Assembly: GCF_039538065.1 (NCBI RefSeq)
Contig: NZ_BAABBR010000001.1
Location: 844,501-908,500 of the forward strand
Source: Sphingomonas rosea
Lineage (GTDB): Bacteria > Pseudomonadota > Alphaproteobacteria > Sphingomonadales > Sphingomonadaceae
Length of the DNA stretch: 64,000 nt
Reading direction: 5' to 3'
In this document: positions 17,570-26,302 of the stretch, in pieces
Numbering within the stretch: position 1 is the first letter of the stretch
How the letters are laid out: each line of letters starts with the position of its first letter
Translations under genes and position numbers: made by a program
The notes under the pieces: generated by a model
Seen by the model: only the letters and a program-made list of their open reading frames with translations
Told to the model about the DNA's origin: nothing
The model's database searches: none

Positions 17570-20352
17570 TGCGCGACGCCCCAGTTTTCGCCCCAGCCCA
17601 CTTCGACGCTCAGCGGCACGTCGAGGGCGACCACCGGCTCGGCGGCGGTCGCCATGACGTCACGGATGACCGCGGCGGCGCGTTCCTCGTCGCCATGGGG
17701 GACTTCGAACACCAGTTCGTCGTGGACCTGGAGCAGCATGCGCGTGCGCTCGAGTCCTGCGGCGGCGAGCGCGGCGGGCATCTTGACCATCGCGCGCTTG
17801 ATGATGTCGGCGCTGGTGCCCTGGATGGGCGCATTGATCGCCGCGCGCTCGGCACCCTGGCGCAGGCTCTGGATCGACGACTTGATGTTCGGGAAATGCG
17901 TCTTGCGCCCGAACAGGGTCTCCGAATAGCCGCTCTCGCGGACCGCCTCCAGCGTCGTCGAAATGTAGTTCTTGATGCCGGGGAAGCGCTCGAAATAGCG
18001 GTCGATCATCGCCTTGGCGTCCTCGGTCGGGATCCCCAGCCGCCCGGCCAGTCCCCAGCTCGAGATGCCGTAGAGGATGGCGAAGTTGATCGTCTTGGCC
18101 TTGCCGCGGCTGTCCTTGCCGGCGTCGCCGAACAGTTCCTGCGCGGTGATGGTGTGGATGTCGTCCCCGCGCGCGAAGGCTTCCTTCAGCTGCGGCACGT
18201 CGGCGATATGCGCGGCGAGGCGAAGCTCGATCTGGCCATAGTCGGCCGACAGGAGGCTGAAGCCTTCCTCGGCGATGAAGGCGTTGCGGATCTTGGCACC
18301 GAGCTCGGTGCGGATCGGGATGTTCTGGAGGTTGGGATCGGTCGAGGACAGGCGCCCGGTCTGCGCCGCCGCCAGTGCGTAACGGGTGTGGACCCGGCCG
18401 CTCTTGGGATCGATCTGCGCCTGGAGCGCGTCGGTGTAGGTCTGCTTCAATTTGGTCAGCAGCCGCCAGTCGAGCACCAGCCGCGCGACCTCGACCCCGT
18501 CGGCCTCGAGCCGCTCGAGTTCGGCCTGGTCGGTCGAATAATTGCCGCTCTTGCCCTTGCGCCCGCCCTTGAGGCCGAGGCGGTCGAACAGCACCTGCCC
18601 CAGCTGTTGCGGCGAGCCGATGGTGAAGGGCCCGCCCGCCGCCGCGAAGATCCGCTCCTCGAGGCTGGCGGTCTCGGCGGCGAAGGTGCCCGACAGTTCG
18701 GCCAGATAGGAGCGGTCGACCTTGACGCCGTCGCGCTCCATTTGCCCGACTACGGGCACCAGCGGCAGGTCGACGAGGCGATAGACCCGCGTCGCATGCT
18801 CGGCCGCCAGCCGGTGTTGCAGTCGCTGCCACAGCCGCCAGACCATGTCGGCATTCTCGGCGGCATATTCGGTCGCGGGCCCGAGCGGCGCGTCGCCGAA
18901 GCGGATCGCCTTCTGCCCGGTGCCGCACACGGCCTTCAGGGCCAGGCACTCGTGCTCGAAATGCTTCTTCACCAGCTCGTCGAGCCCGTGCCCGAAACGC
19001 CCGCCGTCGAGCGCGAAGCTCGCCAGCATCACGTCCTCGACCGGCGCCACGACGATGCCGTGGTCGGCGAGCAGCTTGAGCTGGTCCTTCACATTGTGCC
19101 CGATCTTGAGGACGCTGTCGTCCTCGAGGCACGGCCGGAGCAGCCTCAGACCCTCGGCGAGCCCGAGCTGCGTCGGGCCTTCGCTGAGGAGGTCGGTCGC
19201 ACCATGGCCGAGCGGCACGTAGGCGGCCTTGCCGGGCGCCAGCGCGAGGCTGACCCCGGCCAGCCCTTCGGCAAGCCCGTGCCCGCCGTCGCCCTGAAGG
19301 TCGATTGCGATCACGCCCTGCGTCGCCGCCTCGGCCAGCCATTCGCCGAGCGTCGCCGCGTCGGTGATGGTGAGATAGGCCGCGCGGTCGACGCTGATCG
19401 TCTCGGGTTCGCCCGGTCCCGCCACCCGCGGCGCCGTGGCAGCCGGCCGCTCGCCACCGGACGGGCGCGAGCCTTGCCCGACCATCCGGTTGAGAAGGCT
19501 CTTCCAGCCCTGCTCCTCGAGGAATTCGCGCAAGGGCGCTTCGGGAATGTTCTTGAGCTCGAGCGCTTCCAGCGGCTCGGGCAGGGTCATCTCGCACACC
19601 AGCCGGACGAGCTCGCGGCTCAGCCGGGCATTGTCGGCATGTTCGATCAGGTTCTGGCGAAGCTTGGGCTTCTTGATGCCCTCCGCGGCGGCGAGCACCG
19701 CCTCGAGACTGCCATGCTCCTGGATCAGCTGGCTCGCGGTCTTGGGGCCGATGCCGGGCACGCCCGGCACATTGTCGACGCTGTCGCCCATCAGCGCGAG
19801 CACGTCGCCCAATTGCTGCGGGGGAACGCCGAACTTCTCGACCACGTAGCCGCGGTCGATCCGGCGGTCGTTCATCGTGTCGAGCATGTCGACCGAGCCA
19901 TCGTCCTCGATCAACTGCATCAAGTCCTTGTCGGAGCTGACGATGGTCACTTTCCAGCCGGCGGCGCGCGCGGCGCCGGTGTAGCAGGCGATGATGTCGT
20001 CGGCCTCGAGACCCGCTTCCTCGATGCAGGGGATCGAGAAGGCCCGGGTCGCGACGCGGATCAGCGGGAGCTGCGGCACGAGGTCCTCGGGCGCCGGCGG
20101 GCGGTGCGCCTTATACTGGTCGTACATCTCGTTGCGGAACGAGCTCGACCCCTTGTCGAGGATCACCGCCATGTGGGTCGGGCCGTCGGCCTTCGACAGG
20201 CTCTCGGCGAGCTTCCACAGCATCGCGGTATAGCCATACACCGCGCCGGTGTTCATCCCGTGGCGGTTGGTCAGCGGCGGGAGCCGATGATAGGCGCGGA
20301 AGATGTAGCTCGACCCGTCGACGAGGTAGAGATGGGGCTGGGCGTCAGGCAT
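17566..20352 (-). CDS. polA: DNA polymerase I with degenerate 3'-5' exonuclease domain
   Basis: 928 residues, as long as E. coli Pol I. The 5' nuclease domain (about 1-300) and the polymerase domain (about 520-928; ADYGQIELR, INFAILYG, QVHDELVFEV) look intact. In the middle exonuclease domain the four acidic metal ligands of E. coli (D355, E357, D424, D501) align with D351, Q353, Q424 and N500; Y496 is kept. Three of four carboxylates are thus lost, so proofreading is probably absent (inference). It would still do Okazaki-primer removal and gap filling. First gene of a two-gene unit with the flippase. Confidence 0.95.
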   Translation of the reverse strand: MPDAQPHLYLVDGSSYIFRAYHRLPPLTNRHGMNTGAVYGYTAMLWKLAESLSKADGPTHMAVILDKGSSSFRNEMYDQYKAHRPPAPEDLVPQLPLIRVATRAFSIPCIEEAGLEADDIIACYTGAARAAGWKVTIVSSDKDLMQLIEDDGSVDMLDTMNDRRIDRGYVVEKFGVPPQQLGDVLALMGDSVDNVPGVPGIGPKTASQLIQEHGSLEAVLAAAEGIKKPKLRQNLIEHADNARLSRELVRLVCEMTLPEPLEALELKNIPEAPLREFLEEQGWKSLLNRMVGQGSRPSGGERPAATAPRVAGPGEPETISVDRAAYLTITDAATLGEWLAEAATQGVIAIDLQGDGGHGLAEGLAGVSLALAPGKAAYVPLGHGATDLLSEGPTQLGLAEGLRLLRPCLEDDSVLKIGHNVKDQLKLLADHGIVVAPVEDVMLASFALDGGRFGHGLDELVKKHFEHECLALKAVCGTGQKAIRFGDAPLGPATEYAAENADMVWRLWQRLQHRLAAEHATRVYRLVDLPLVPVVGQMERDGVKVDRSYLAELSGTFAAETASLEERIFAAAGGPFTIGSPQQLGQVLFDRLGLKGGRKGKSGNYSTDQAELERLEADGVEVARLVLDWRLLTKLKQTYTDALQAQIDPKSGRVHTRYALAAAQTGRLSSTDPNLQNIPIRTELGAKIRNAFIAEEGFSLLSADYGQIELRLAAHIADVPQLKEAFARGDDIHTITAQELFGDAGKDSRGKAKTINFAILYGISSWGLAGRLGIPTEDAKAMIDRYFERFPGIKNYISTTLEAVRESGYSETLFGRKTHFPNIKSSIQSLRQGAERAAINAPIQGTSADIIKRAMVKMPAALAAAGLERTRMLLQVHDELVFEVPHGDEERAAAVIRDVMATAAEPVVALDVPLSVEVGWGENWGVAH

Positions 20353-20416
20353 GCGCCGGCGGGTTTAGCAACATCGCTCCCATAATCCACCCGAGCGCGG
20401 CGAACCGCCCGCCCAT

Positions 20417-20458
20417 TTGACAAGCGTCAAGGCGCACCCCGCGCCGTCGTCCTATTCC
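20417..20458 (+). promoter_or_regulatory. FNR-type box and class II-spaced promoter
   Basis: TTGACAAGCGTCAA at 20417-20430 matches the FNR/FixK-type inverted repeat TTGA-N6-TCAA with perfect arms. A TATTCC hexamer at 20453-20458 would be the -10 element. This puts transcription start near 20465 and the box centre near -41.5, the classical activating position. The target gene starts at 20486. The FNR-like regulator is the next gene but one end, facing it. Confidence 0.6.
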
Positions 20459-20485
20459 CTGGCCCGCAAGCCAGGGAGAAGAGCC

Positions 20486-20920
20486 ATGACCGACCATGTC
20501 ACGAGGGAGCTGCTGACCGCCCGCGGCGAGATCGTCGCCCCGCCCGCGGCCACCGACCGGCGCCCTTATTGCACCGACCGCAATTTCGGCCTTCCGCCGG
20601 CACTGCTGCTCGGCGCCTTCGCCTTCTTCTTCGCCTATCTCGCGGTGATGTGGGTGGGCTTCGCGGCGGACGGGCTGGTCCTGCCGATGGTCGTCAATGT
20701 CGTCTTCGTCGCGGCCTTTGCCTTCGTGCCGGCCAAGTGGGCGACGATGAAGCCCGATCGCAGGGACAAGGCGCTCGACTGGGCCCATTTCCGTAGCGTC
20801 GGGATCGACACCGCCACCGGCCAGACCGAGGCGAGCGAAGCGATCACCCTCGTCCTCCTGCTCCCGGCCTGCATCCTGTTCTGGGGGATCGCCACGACCA
20901 CCATCGCGGCGCTGGTCTGA
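20486..20920 (+). CDS. Small membrane protein of unknown function, probably FNR-controlled
   Basis: 144 residues. A soluble N-terminal stretch of about 37 residues is followed by two transmembrane helices (about 38-60 and 63-82), a polar loop with many Lys/Arg/Asp, and a last helix (about 118-140). I do not recognise the family. The ATG at 20486 follows the ribosome site CAGGGAGAAGAG. The FNR-like box upstream and the convergent fnr-like gene suggest a role under low oxygen or respiratory change (inference). Confidence 0.7.
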   Translation: MTDHVTRELLTARGEIVAPPAATDRRPYCTDRNFGLPPALLLGAFAFFFAYLAVMWVGFAADGLVLPMVVNVVFVAAFAFVPAKWATMKPDRRDKALDWAHFRSVGIDTATGQTEASEAITLVLLLPACILFWGIATTTIAALV

Positions 20921-20938
20921 CACACCTTGGCCTGGATC

Positions 20939-21631
20939 TCAGGCCGGAACCCCCAGCCGCGCGGCATCGACCAGTTCGATGCCGCGCAGCCCGTGCCGGC
21001 GGATGACCCCGTCCCGTTCGAGCGCCGACAATTGCCGGCTGACCGTCTCGATGGTGAGCCCGAGCAGCCCCGCCATCTCCGCCCGGCTCAGGGGCAGGTC
21101 GAAGCGCGCGGCCGGATGGCAGGGCGAATCGCTCGCCGCTTCCCCCATGGCGAGAAGAAAGGCCGCAACCCGTTCGCGGGCCTTGTGCCGCCCGACCATC
21201 GCCATCAGCGAGCGCGCGCCGAACAGATCCTCGCTCGAGCGCCGCAGCAGCGCCCGGGCGAGCGCCGGATAGCGCTCCACCGCCGCTTCATATTCGCGCC
21301 GCGAGAACAGGCAGACCTCGCTTTTCGTCAGCGCCACCACGTCGAACCGCGCGACCGGCGCGAACAGTTCGCCGACGAACCCCGCCGGGTGGACGAGGCT
21401 CAGGATCCGCTCGGTCCCGTCGGCGTCGGTGGCGCTGATCTTGAGCGCCCCGCGGACCAGCGTCGCGCAGGCGTCGCTTGGCGCGTCGGCGGCAAACAGG
21501 TTCTCGCCCGCTTCGAGGGTCCGGTGCCGGCCGAGCCGCGCGAGGTCCGCCCGCTCGCCCTCGTCGAGCGCGGCGCAGGCCGCCCGGTCGCGGACCGGAC
21601 AGGAGGCGCAGGCAAGCGGGCTCGAACTCAT
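20939..21631 (-). CDS. Crp/Fnr-family regulator with FNR-type iron-sulfur cysteines
   Basis: 230 residues. The N-terminus carries C8-x2-C11-x7-C19, and a further cysteine C107 lies in SEVCLFSRREYE, matching the four [4Fe-4S] ligands of oxygen-sensing FNR/FnrL proteins. The cyclic-nucleotide-binding-like fold (about 30-150) is followed by a winged helix-turn-helix whose recognition helix reads TIETVSRQLSAL. The E-x2-S-R pattern is the one that reads TTGA half-sites. Such a box lies before the convergent membrane-protein gene. C55 is an extra cysteine. Confidence 0.9.
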   Translation of the reverse strand: MSSSPLACASCPVRDRAACAALDEGERADLARLGRHRTLEAGENLFAADAPSDACATLVRGALKISATDADGTERILSLVHPAGFVGELFAPVARFDVVALTKSEVCLFSRREYEAAVERYPALARALLRRSSEDLFGARSLMAMVGRHKARERVAAFLLAMGEAASDSPCHPAARFDLPLSRAEMAGLLGLTIETVSRQLSALERDGVIRRHGLRGIELVDAARLGVPA

Positions 21632-21696
21632 GGGTGCAGGTCTAGCGCAAGCCGCCGAGGGATTGCCACCGCCGCCGCCGGAGCCGATGAAGCGGC

Positions 21697-21876
21697 ATGG
21701 GAGAACGTTTCGAACGCCACCGTCAGCCCTGGACCGCCGACGAGAACACCAAGCTGCACACGCTGGCGGGCAAGGGCATGGGGCTGAAGGCCATCGCCAA
21801 GGCCCTGACGCGCTCGGAAGAGAGCACGCAGGCGCAGGCCAAGGTCCTCAAGATCAAGATCGCCAAGATGCGCTGA
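21697..21876 (+). CDS. Small SANT/Myb- or GcrA-like helix-turn-helix protein
   Basis: 59 residues, very basic. It reads PWTADENTKLHTLAGKGMGLKA then IAKALTRSEESTQAQAKVL. This is the spacing of a Myb/SANT or GcrA-type helix-turn-helix: an early Trp, an acidic first helix, an I-A-K-x-L turn and a final basic helix. Similar tiny proteins are common in sphingomonads. The target is unknown. It lies divergent from the fnr-like gene and 6 bp before the next small gene. Confidence 0.6.
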   Translation: MGERFERHRQPWTADENTKLHTLAGKGMGLKAIAKALTRSEESTQAQAKVLKIKIAKMR

Positions 21877-21882
21877 GAGGCG

Positions 21883-22278
21883 ATGGGCGGTCAGGAAGAT
21901 TTCGGTCGCTTGTGCGGCGGGCCTCGTCTCCTGGCCATTCTTGGGGCGCTGGCTTCGACCTCGTGCGCTCGCGAAACACCCAGCCGTGATCAAGTCGAGA
22001 GGGTCGAAAGAGCGCTCTCTCAGGCGCCGTGCGTCGGCGACCTTGGGCGCTGGCTTCGTTCTTACCGATACGCCGCCGCTCCACCGCGCAATCAGACCGT
22101 CCTCCGAAACGTCATACTCTTCGACCTCATTCGCGGACCGGGGGTCAAGCCGGGCCGCCAAGTCGTCGCGGCGCAAAGCTATTCGGTCGACGGCGAGGGC
22201 TGGAAGCTGTCAGGTTCCTACCGTCTGTCATCGTCGTCGCTGCGGGTGGAGGGCTGCACCTACGACCTGCCCCGCTAG
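21883..22278 (+). CDS. Hypothetical secreted or lipid-anchored protein
   Basis: 131 residues. A hydrophobic segment LLAILGALASTSC (about residues 16-28) precedes a polar region. The cysteine after AST-S could be a lipoprotein site, but the lipobox is weak. Two more cysteines (in APCVGDLGRWLRSY and VEGCTYDL) could form a disulfide. From memory, sphingomonads carry similar small exported proteins with the CVG-L-RW pattern, but I cannot name the family. It converges on nadB with a 3-bp gap. Confidence 0.5.
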   Translation: MGGQEDFGRLCGGPRLLAILGALASTSCARETPSRDQVERVERALSQAPCVGDLGRWLRSYRYAAAPPRNQTVLRNVILFDLIRGPGVKPGRQVVAAQSYSVDGEGWKLSGSYRLSSSSLRVEGCTYDLPR

Positions 22279-22281
22279 TCG

Positions 22282-23859
22282 CTACGGCGCCAGCACCGTA
22301 TCCCTCGGCTGCGCCAGCATCTTGGGATAATCGGTGGTGAAGTGAAGGCCGCGGCTTTCGTGGCGGCGTAGGGCCGAGCGGACGATGAGGTCGGCGACCT
22401 CGACCAGGTTGCGCAATTCGATGAGGTCGGGCGTTACGCGGAAGTTCGAATAATATTCGGTGATCTCGCCGCGCAGCATGTCGATCCGCCGCCGGGCCCG
22501 CTCGAGCCGCTTGGTCGTCCGGACGATTCCGACATAGTTCCACATGAAGCGGCGGATCTCGCCCCAGGTCTGGGCGATGACCACTTCCTCGTCGCTGTTG
22601 GTGACGCGGCTTTCGTCCCACTCGCGGATCTTCGGGAGCGCCGGCAGCTCCTCCCAGCGCTCCAAAATGTCCTTCGCCGCCGCCTCACCGAACACGAGGC
22701 ATTCGAGCAGGCTGTTGGAGGCAAGCCGGTTGGCGCCGTGGAGCCCGCTCTCGGTCACCTCGCCCGCGGCATAGAGGCCGGGCGCGTCGGTCCGGCCGGC
22801 GAGGTCCACCACCACCCCGCCGCAGGTGTAATGCTGCGCCGGGACGACCGGGATCGGCTCCCTGGTCATGTCGATGCCGAGGCCGATCAGCTTCTCGTAG
22901 ATGTTGGGGAAATGCCCCTTCACGAACTCGGGATCGCGGTGGCTGATGTCGAGGTGGACATAGTCGAGGCCGTCGCGCTTGATCTCGTTGTCGATCGCGC
23001 GGGCGACGACGTCGCGCGGCGCGAGCTCGGCCCGCTCGTCATAGTCGGGCATGAAGCGGTGCCCCGTCACGGGGTGCTTGAGGATCCCGCCCTCGCCCCG
23101 CACCGCCTCGGTGATCAGGAAATTCTTGACCGTCAGATTGTAGAGGCAGGTCGGGTGGAACTGCATCATCTCCATGTTGGAGACGCGGCAGCCCGCGCGC
23201 CAGGCCATGGCGATGCCGTCGCCGGTCGCCCCGCGCGGCGCGGTCGAATAGAGATAGACCCGGCCCGCGCCGCCGGTGGCCAGCACCGTCGCGCGGGCGA
23301 GCAGGGTCTCGACCTTCCTGGTCTGCCGGTTGAGGGCATAGAGGCCGTGGACCGCGCCCGAGGTCGAGAAGCGCTCCTCGTGCCGCCCGGTGACGAGGTC
23401 GATCGCGACCATGTCGGGCAGCAGCGTGATGTTGGGATTGGCGAAGGCGGCCTTTTCGAGCGCCTGCTGCACCGCCCAGCCGGTCGCGTCGGCGACATGG
23501 ACGATCCGGCGGTGGCTGTGCCCGCCCTCGCGCGTCAGGTGGAGCGCGCCGCCTTCCTCGGCGAAGGGCACGCCGAGGTCGATCAGCCGCTGGATCGCGG
23601 CCGGCGCCGCGCCGACCACATGCTCGACGACGTTGCGGTCGTTGAGCCCGGCCCCCGCGACCATCGTGTCTTCGACATGCGCCTCGAAGCTGTCGCCTTC
23701 CTCGAGGACCGCGGCGATCCCGCCCTGCGCCCAGCCGGTCGCGCCTTCGCCCAGCGCGCCCTTGGCGATCACCGCGACGCGCCGAGTCGCCGCGAGATTG
23801 AGCGCGGCGGTGAGACCCGCGGCGCCCGAGCCGATGATCACGACGTCAAAAGTCTGCAC
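22282..23859 (-). CDS. nadB: L-aspartate oxidase
   Basis: 525 residues. Oxidises L-aspartate to iminoaspartate for NAD synthesis. FAD motif [13 protein letters not shown] at the N-terminus. Active-site segments are [13 protein letters not shown] and [10 protein letters not shown], with [14 protein letters not shown] near the FAD pyrimidine side. Full length for the family. nadA and nadC are not adjacent in this window. Its promoter must lie in the 193-bp gap before 24053, where I see no other gene. Confidence 0.95.
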   Translation of the reverse strand: MQTFDVVIIGSGAAGLTAALNLAATRRVAVIAKGALGEGATGWAQGGIAAVLEEGDSFEAHVEDTMVAGAGLNDRNVVEHVVGAAPAAIQRLIDLGVPFAEEGGALHLTREGGHSHRRIVHVADATGWAVQQALEKAAFANPNITLLPDMVAIDLVTGRHEERFSTSGAVHGLYALNRQTRKVETLLARATVLATGGAGRVYLYSTAPRGATGDGIAMAWRAGCRVSNMEMMQFHPTCLYNLTVKNFLITEAVRGEGGILKHPVTGHRFMPDYDERAELAPRDVVARAIDNEIKRDGLDYVHLDISHRDPEFVKGHFPNIYEKLIGLGIDMTREPIPVVPAQHYTCGGVVVDLAGRTDAPGLYAAGEVTESGLHGANRLASNSLLECLVFGEAAAKDILERWEELPALPKIREWDESRVTNSDEEVVIAQTWGEIRRFMWNYVGIVRTTKRLERARRRIDMLRGEITEYYSNFRVTPDLIELRNLVEVADLIVRSALRRHESRGLHFTTDYPKMLAQPRDTVLAP

Positions 23860-24052
23860 GGTCAGCCATATGCGGTTTTCCGGGATAGTTTTCTGAACAA
23901 GGTCTCGAAGGTCATAGGGTCGGGGGATGCATCGTCACGTCGCCAGTGACCTACACGCTCCGATCCAAGGGTCACAGCCAGACGAACGACGGCAGGCATG
24001 GTTCATCGTATGAACCCATCTGGCACAAAATGATCAATCTGGCAATCGGGCG

Positions 24053-24973
24053 TCAGCGCCGCACGAGACTGAGGAACACGTCCTCGAGGTCGGGCTCCCT
24101 GGTCACCACGTCGACGATCCCGAGCCCGTCGCGCTGGAGCACCGCGAGCACCTCGCCCGCATTCACCCGGTCCTTCTGATAGGTGATGGCAAGGTTGCGC
24201 TCGCCCTGCAGCACGATCCGGTCGAAGCAGGCATTTTCCGGTACCCGCACGATGTCGCGGTCGACGGTGACGACGACGTTCTTTTCCTGCGCGCGGGAGA
24301 GCAGCTGGGCGGTCGGCTCGTTCGCGACGACCTTGCCGTGGTTGATGATCGCGATCCGCTCGCACAATTCCTCGGCTTCCTCGAGATAGTGCGTGGTCAG
24401 GATCACCGTCGCGCCGGCCGCGTGCAGTTCGCGGACATATTCCCACAATTGCTGGCGAAGCTCGATGTCGACCCCGGCGGTCGGCTCGTCGAGGACCAGG
24501 ATCGGCGGCGAGTGGACCATCGCCTTGGCCACCAGCAGCCGGCGCTTCATGCCGCCCGACAGCGTCCGGCTATAGGCATGCGCCTTGTCGGTGAGGCGCA
24601 TCGCGGCGAGCAGTTCGTCGCTCCGCCGCTCGCTCTTGGGAATGCCGTAGAGCCCGGCCTGGATTTCGAGCGCCTCGCGCGGGGTGAAGAAGGGGTCGAA
24701 CAGGATTTCCTGCGGCACGATTCCGATCGACAGCTTCGCGTTGCGCGGATGCTGGTCGATGTCGAAGCCCCAGATGTCGACCTTGCCCTCGCTCTTGGTG
24801 ACGAGACCGGCGAGGATGTTGATCAGCGTCGACTTGCCCGCGCCATTGGGCCCGAGGAGGCCGAAGAACTCGCCTTGCCGGACTTCGAGCGAGACTCCGT
24901 CGAGCGCCCGCTTGCCGCCTTCGTAGGTCTTGCCGAGTCCGTCGATTCGGATCGCGGGTTGGTCGTTGCTCAT
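24053..24973 (-). CDS. ABC transporter ATP-binding protein (ABC-2/YadG type), no permease adjacent
   Basis: 306 residues. Walker A GPNGAGKS (near residue 40), signature LSGGMKRR, Walker B PPILVLDEPTAGVD and switch His in TTHYLEEAEE. The C-terminal extension after about residue 215 is typical of ABC-2-type ATPases that pair with a separate permease. None is seen on either side: nadB lies downstream and a DUF4402 gene is divergent upstream. I start at the ATG at 24973 (MSNDQPAIRI); the longer frame from 25033 runs into the operator-like repeat. Confidence 0.85.
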   Translation of the reverse strand: MSNDQPAIRIDGLGKTYEGGKRALDGVSLEVRQGEFFGLLGPNGAGKSTLINILAGLVTKSEGKVDIWGFDIDQHPRNAKLSIGIVPQEILFDPFFTPREALEIQAGLYGIPKSERRSDELLAAMRLTDKAHAYSRTLSGGMKRRLLVAKAMVHSPPILVLDEPTAGVDIELRQQLWEYVRELHAAGATVILTTHYLEEAEELCERIAIINHGKVVANEPTAQLLSRAQEKNVVVTVDRDIVRVPENACFDRIVLQGERNLAITYQKDRVNAGEVLAVLQRDGLGIVDVVTREPDLEDVFLSLVRR

Positions 24974-25018
24974 GGCCGATTCGCTTAGCGGTCGGGCGGG
25001 GCGGGGGACAAGCGGCAC

Positions 25019-25039
25019 AGGTAAATTCACCATTTACCT
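25019..25039. promoter_or_regulatory. Operator-like perfect inverted repeat upstream of DUF4402 gene 1 (element A)
   Basis: Arms AGGTAAAT (25019-25026) and ATTTACCT (25032-25039) are perfect reverse complements around TCACC. The inner 19 bases fit GGTAAA-N8-T(A/T)ACC, shared with two elements at the second DUF4402 locus. It lies 46-66 bp before the DUF4402 start and 46-66 bp before the divergent ABC gene start, so it could control either. Confidence 0.5.
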
Positions 25040-25084
25040 TACTTGGCAGGGTGGATTTGACGTTAACCCTCCTAATGACCGGCC

Positions 25085-25591
25085 ATGCGGCGCGCCCTTC
25101 TCCTGTTTTCCGGCCTTCTGATGATCGCCGCCCCCGCGGCGGCGCAGAAGTTCAGCAGCCTGCCGCGCGCCAAGGCCAATGCCGCGCTGGTGTTTCCACT
25201 GACCGTCATCACCAAGCAGAACCTCGATTTCGGCTATATCTCGGTGAATGCCGCGGGAACCGTGGTGATCAACCCGAACACGAGCGCCCGGAGCGTGACG
25301 GGCGGCGTCCTCGCCATGGGCGGACGTCCGCAGCCCGCGACCTTCATCGGGGTCGCACGAAGCGCGTCCGTCGTGAACATCCGGATCCCCAAGCAGCCGA
25401 TCACGCTGACGCGGGTCGGCGGGACCGAGACCATGCAGGCCACCAACTTCACCCTGCAAGGTCAGGACAAACGGGTCCTGGCCCGGATGGAGGCGTTCGA
25501 GTTCAACGTCGGCGCCACGCTCAACGTCGCGGCGGGCCAGGTCGAGGGGGTCTACACCGGGCAATTCGACGTCACCGTCCAATATCCCTAA
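25085..25591 (+). CDS. DUF4402 secreted protein 1
   Basis: 168 residues with a signal peptide ending PAAA-Q (about residue 21). The mature part is beta-rich: LDFGYISVNAAGTVVINPNTS, then a late AAGQVEGVYTGQFDVTVQYP. The glycine-x-Tyr-x-G-x-hydrophobic ending (GVYTGQFDVTVQY) is the hallmark of the DUF4402 family, whose fold recalls fimbrial subunits. Function is unknown; a surface or pilus-like role is a guess. It lies 115 bp before a second DUF4402 gene. Confidence 0.8.
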   Translation: MRRALLLFSGLLMIAAPAAAQKFSSLPRAKANAALVFPLTVITKQNLDFGYISVNAAGTVVINPNTSARSVTGGVLAMGGRPQPATFIGVARSASVVNIRIPKQPITLTRVGGTETMQATNFTLQGQDKRVLARMEAFEFNVGATLNVAAGQVEGVYTGQFDVTVQYP

Positions 25592-25619
25592 CCCTAACAA
25601 AGCTGAAACAGCAGGGTTA
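25589..25619 (+). terminator. Stem-loop at the end of DUF4402 gene 1
   Basis: TAACCCT (25589-25595, beginning at the stop codon) pairs with AGGGTTA (25613-25619), and GCTG-AAA-CAGC nests inside. There is no T-run after it, so it may slow or protect the transcript rather than terminate fully. Confidence 0.35.
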
Positions 25620-25706
25620 CCGGATCCTTCATCGACCTTGGTGAACCGCTGTTGAGGCGGGGCCATCATCATCGAAGTCCTCAACCAATGTGGGGATTTT
25701 GATCAG

Positions 25707-26237
25707 ATGCGTTACACCTTCACCCTGGCGGCGCTCGCCGCTGCCACCGCTTTCGCCGCTCCTGCCGCCGCCCAGACCGTCTCCTCGTCGGACACGATCA
25801 AGGCGCAGGCGCTCATCATCCAGCCCGCCACGCTCCAGCGCGTCGACGACCTGAGCTTCGGCACCATCATCGCCACCCCGACGGCGGTCGGCTCGGTCAC
25901 GATCGACGCCGATGACGGCAGCCGCGCCTTCACCGGCACCGGCCTGACGCTGTCGAGCACCGACGTCGGTGGCCGCGGCCGCTTCCTCGGCAACGGCAAC
26001 CTCAACGTCGACGTGCCGCTGAACGTCTCGTTCCCGGCCTATCTGTCGAATGTCGCGGACCGCACCAAGACGGTGACCTTCACCGGCAAGCTCGACGCGG
26101 CCGCCAACGACCTCCTCGTCAACACCGGCGCGACCGGCGTCTTCTACGTCGGCGTCGGCGGCAAGATCGACATCGCCGCCGGCCAGATGCCCGGCCTCTA
26201 CGACGGCGAAGTCACCCTCACGGCTCAGTTTCAATAA
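25707..26237 (+). CDS. DUF4402 secreted protein 2
   Basis: 176 residues with a signal peptide ending PAAA-Q (about residue 22). Mature segments LSFGTIIATPTAVGSVTID, a middle strand region FPAYLSNVADRTKTVTF and the family ending GLYDGEVTLTAQFQ. It shares the first-half LxFGxI pattern and the G-x-Y-x-G end with the other three DUF4402 proteins here. The ATG follows an ATGTGGGG leader stretch that resembles the one before DUF4402 gene 3. Confidence 0.8.
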   Translation: MRYTFTLAALAAATAFAAPAAAQTVSSSDTIKAQALIIQPATLQRVDDLSFGTIIATPTAVGSVTIDADDGSRAFTGTGLTLSSTDVGGRGRFLGNGNLNVDVPLNVSFPAYLSNVADRTKTVTFTGKLDAAANDLLVNTGATGVFYVGVGGKIDIAAGQMPGLYDGEVTLTAQFQ

Positions 26238-26257
26238 GCACCCCACAGCTTATTGAA
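26230..26257 (+). terminator. Stem-loop overlapping the DUF4402 gene 2 stop
   Basis: TTCAATAAGC (26230-26239) and GCTTATTGAA (26248-26257) form a perfect 10-bp stem with loop ACCCCACA. The stop codon TAA lies within the left arm. Probably the 3' end hairpin of the DUF4402 transcript. Confidence 0.5.
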
Positions 26258-26263
26258 GCCAAG

Positions 26264-26302
26264 GGAGGCGGTTGCTACCTCGCGGGGTATGCAACCGCCT
26301 CC
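26264..26302 (+). repeat. Twelve-bp inverted repeat with the next gene's start codon at its loop edge
   Basis: GGAGGCGGTTGC (26264-26275) and GCAACCGCCTCC (26291-26302) are perfect complements with a 15-nt loop. The ATG of the zinc-finger gene (26289-26291) sits at the loop/right-arm junction. It could be a second terminator or a structure that controls translation of the zinc-finger gene and tldD. Confidence 0.45.

Noticed and set aside
17569-20385. A 938-codon frame antisense to the whole of polA
   Set aside because: Composition (His/Gly/Arg/Leu without domain motifs) is that of a third-position GC shadow; polA motifs are unambiguous on the other strand.
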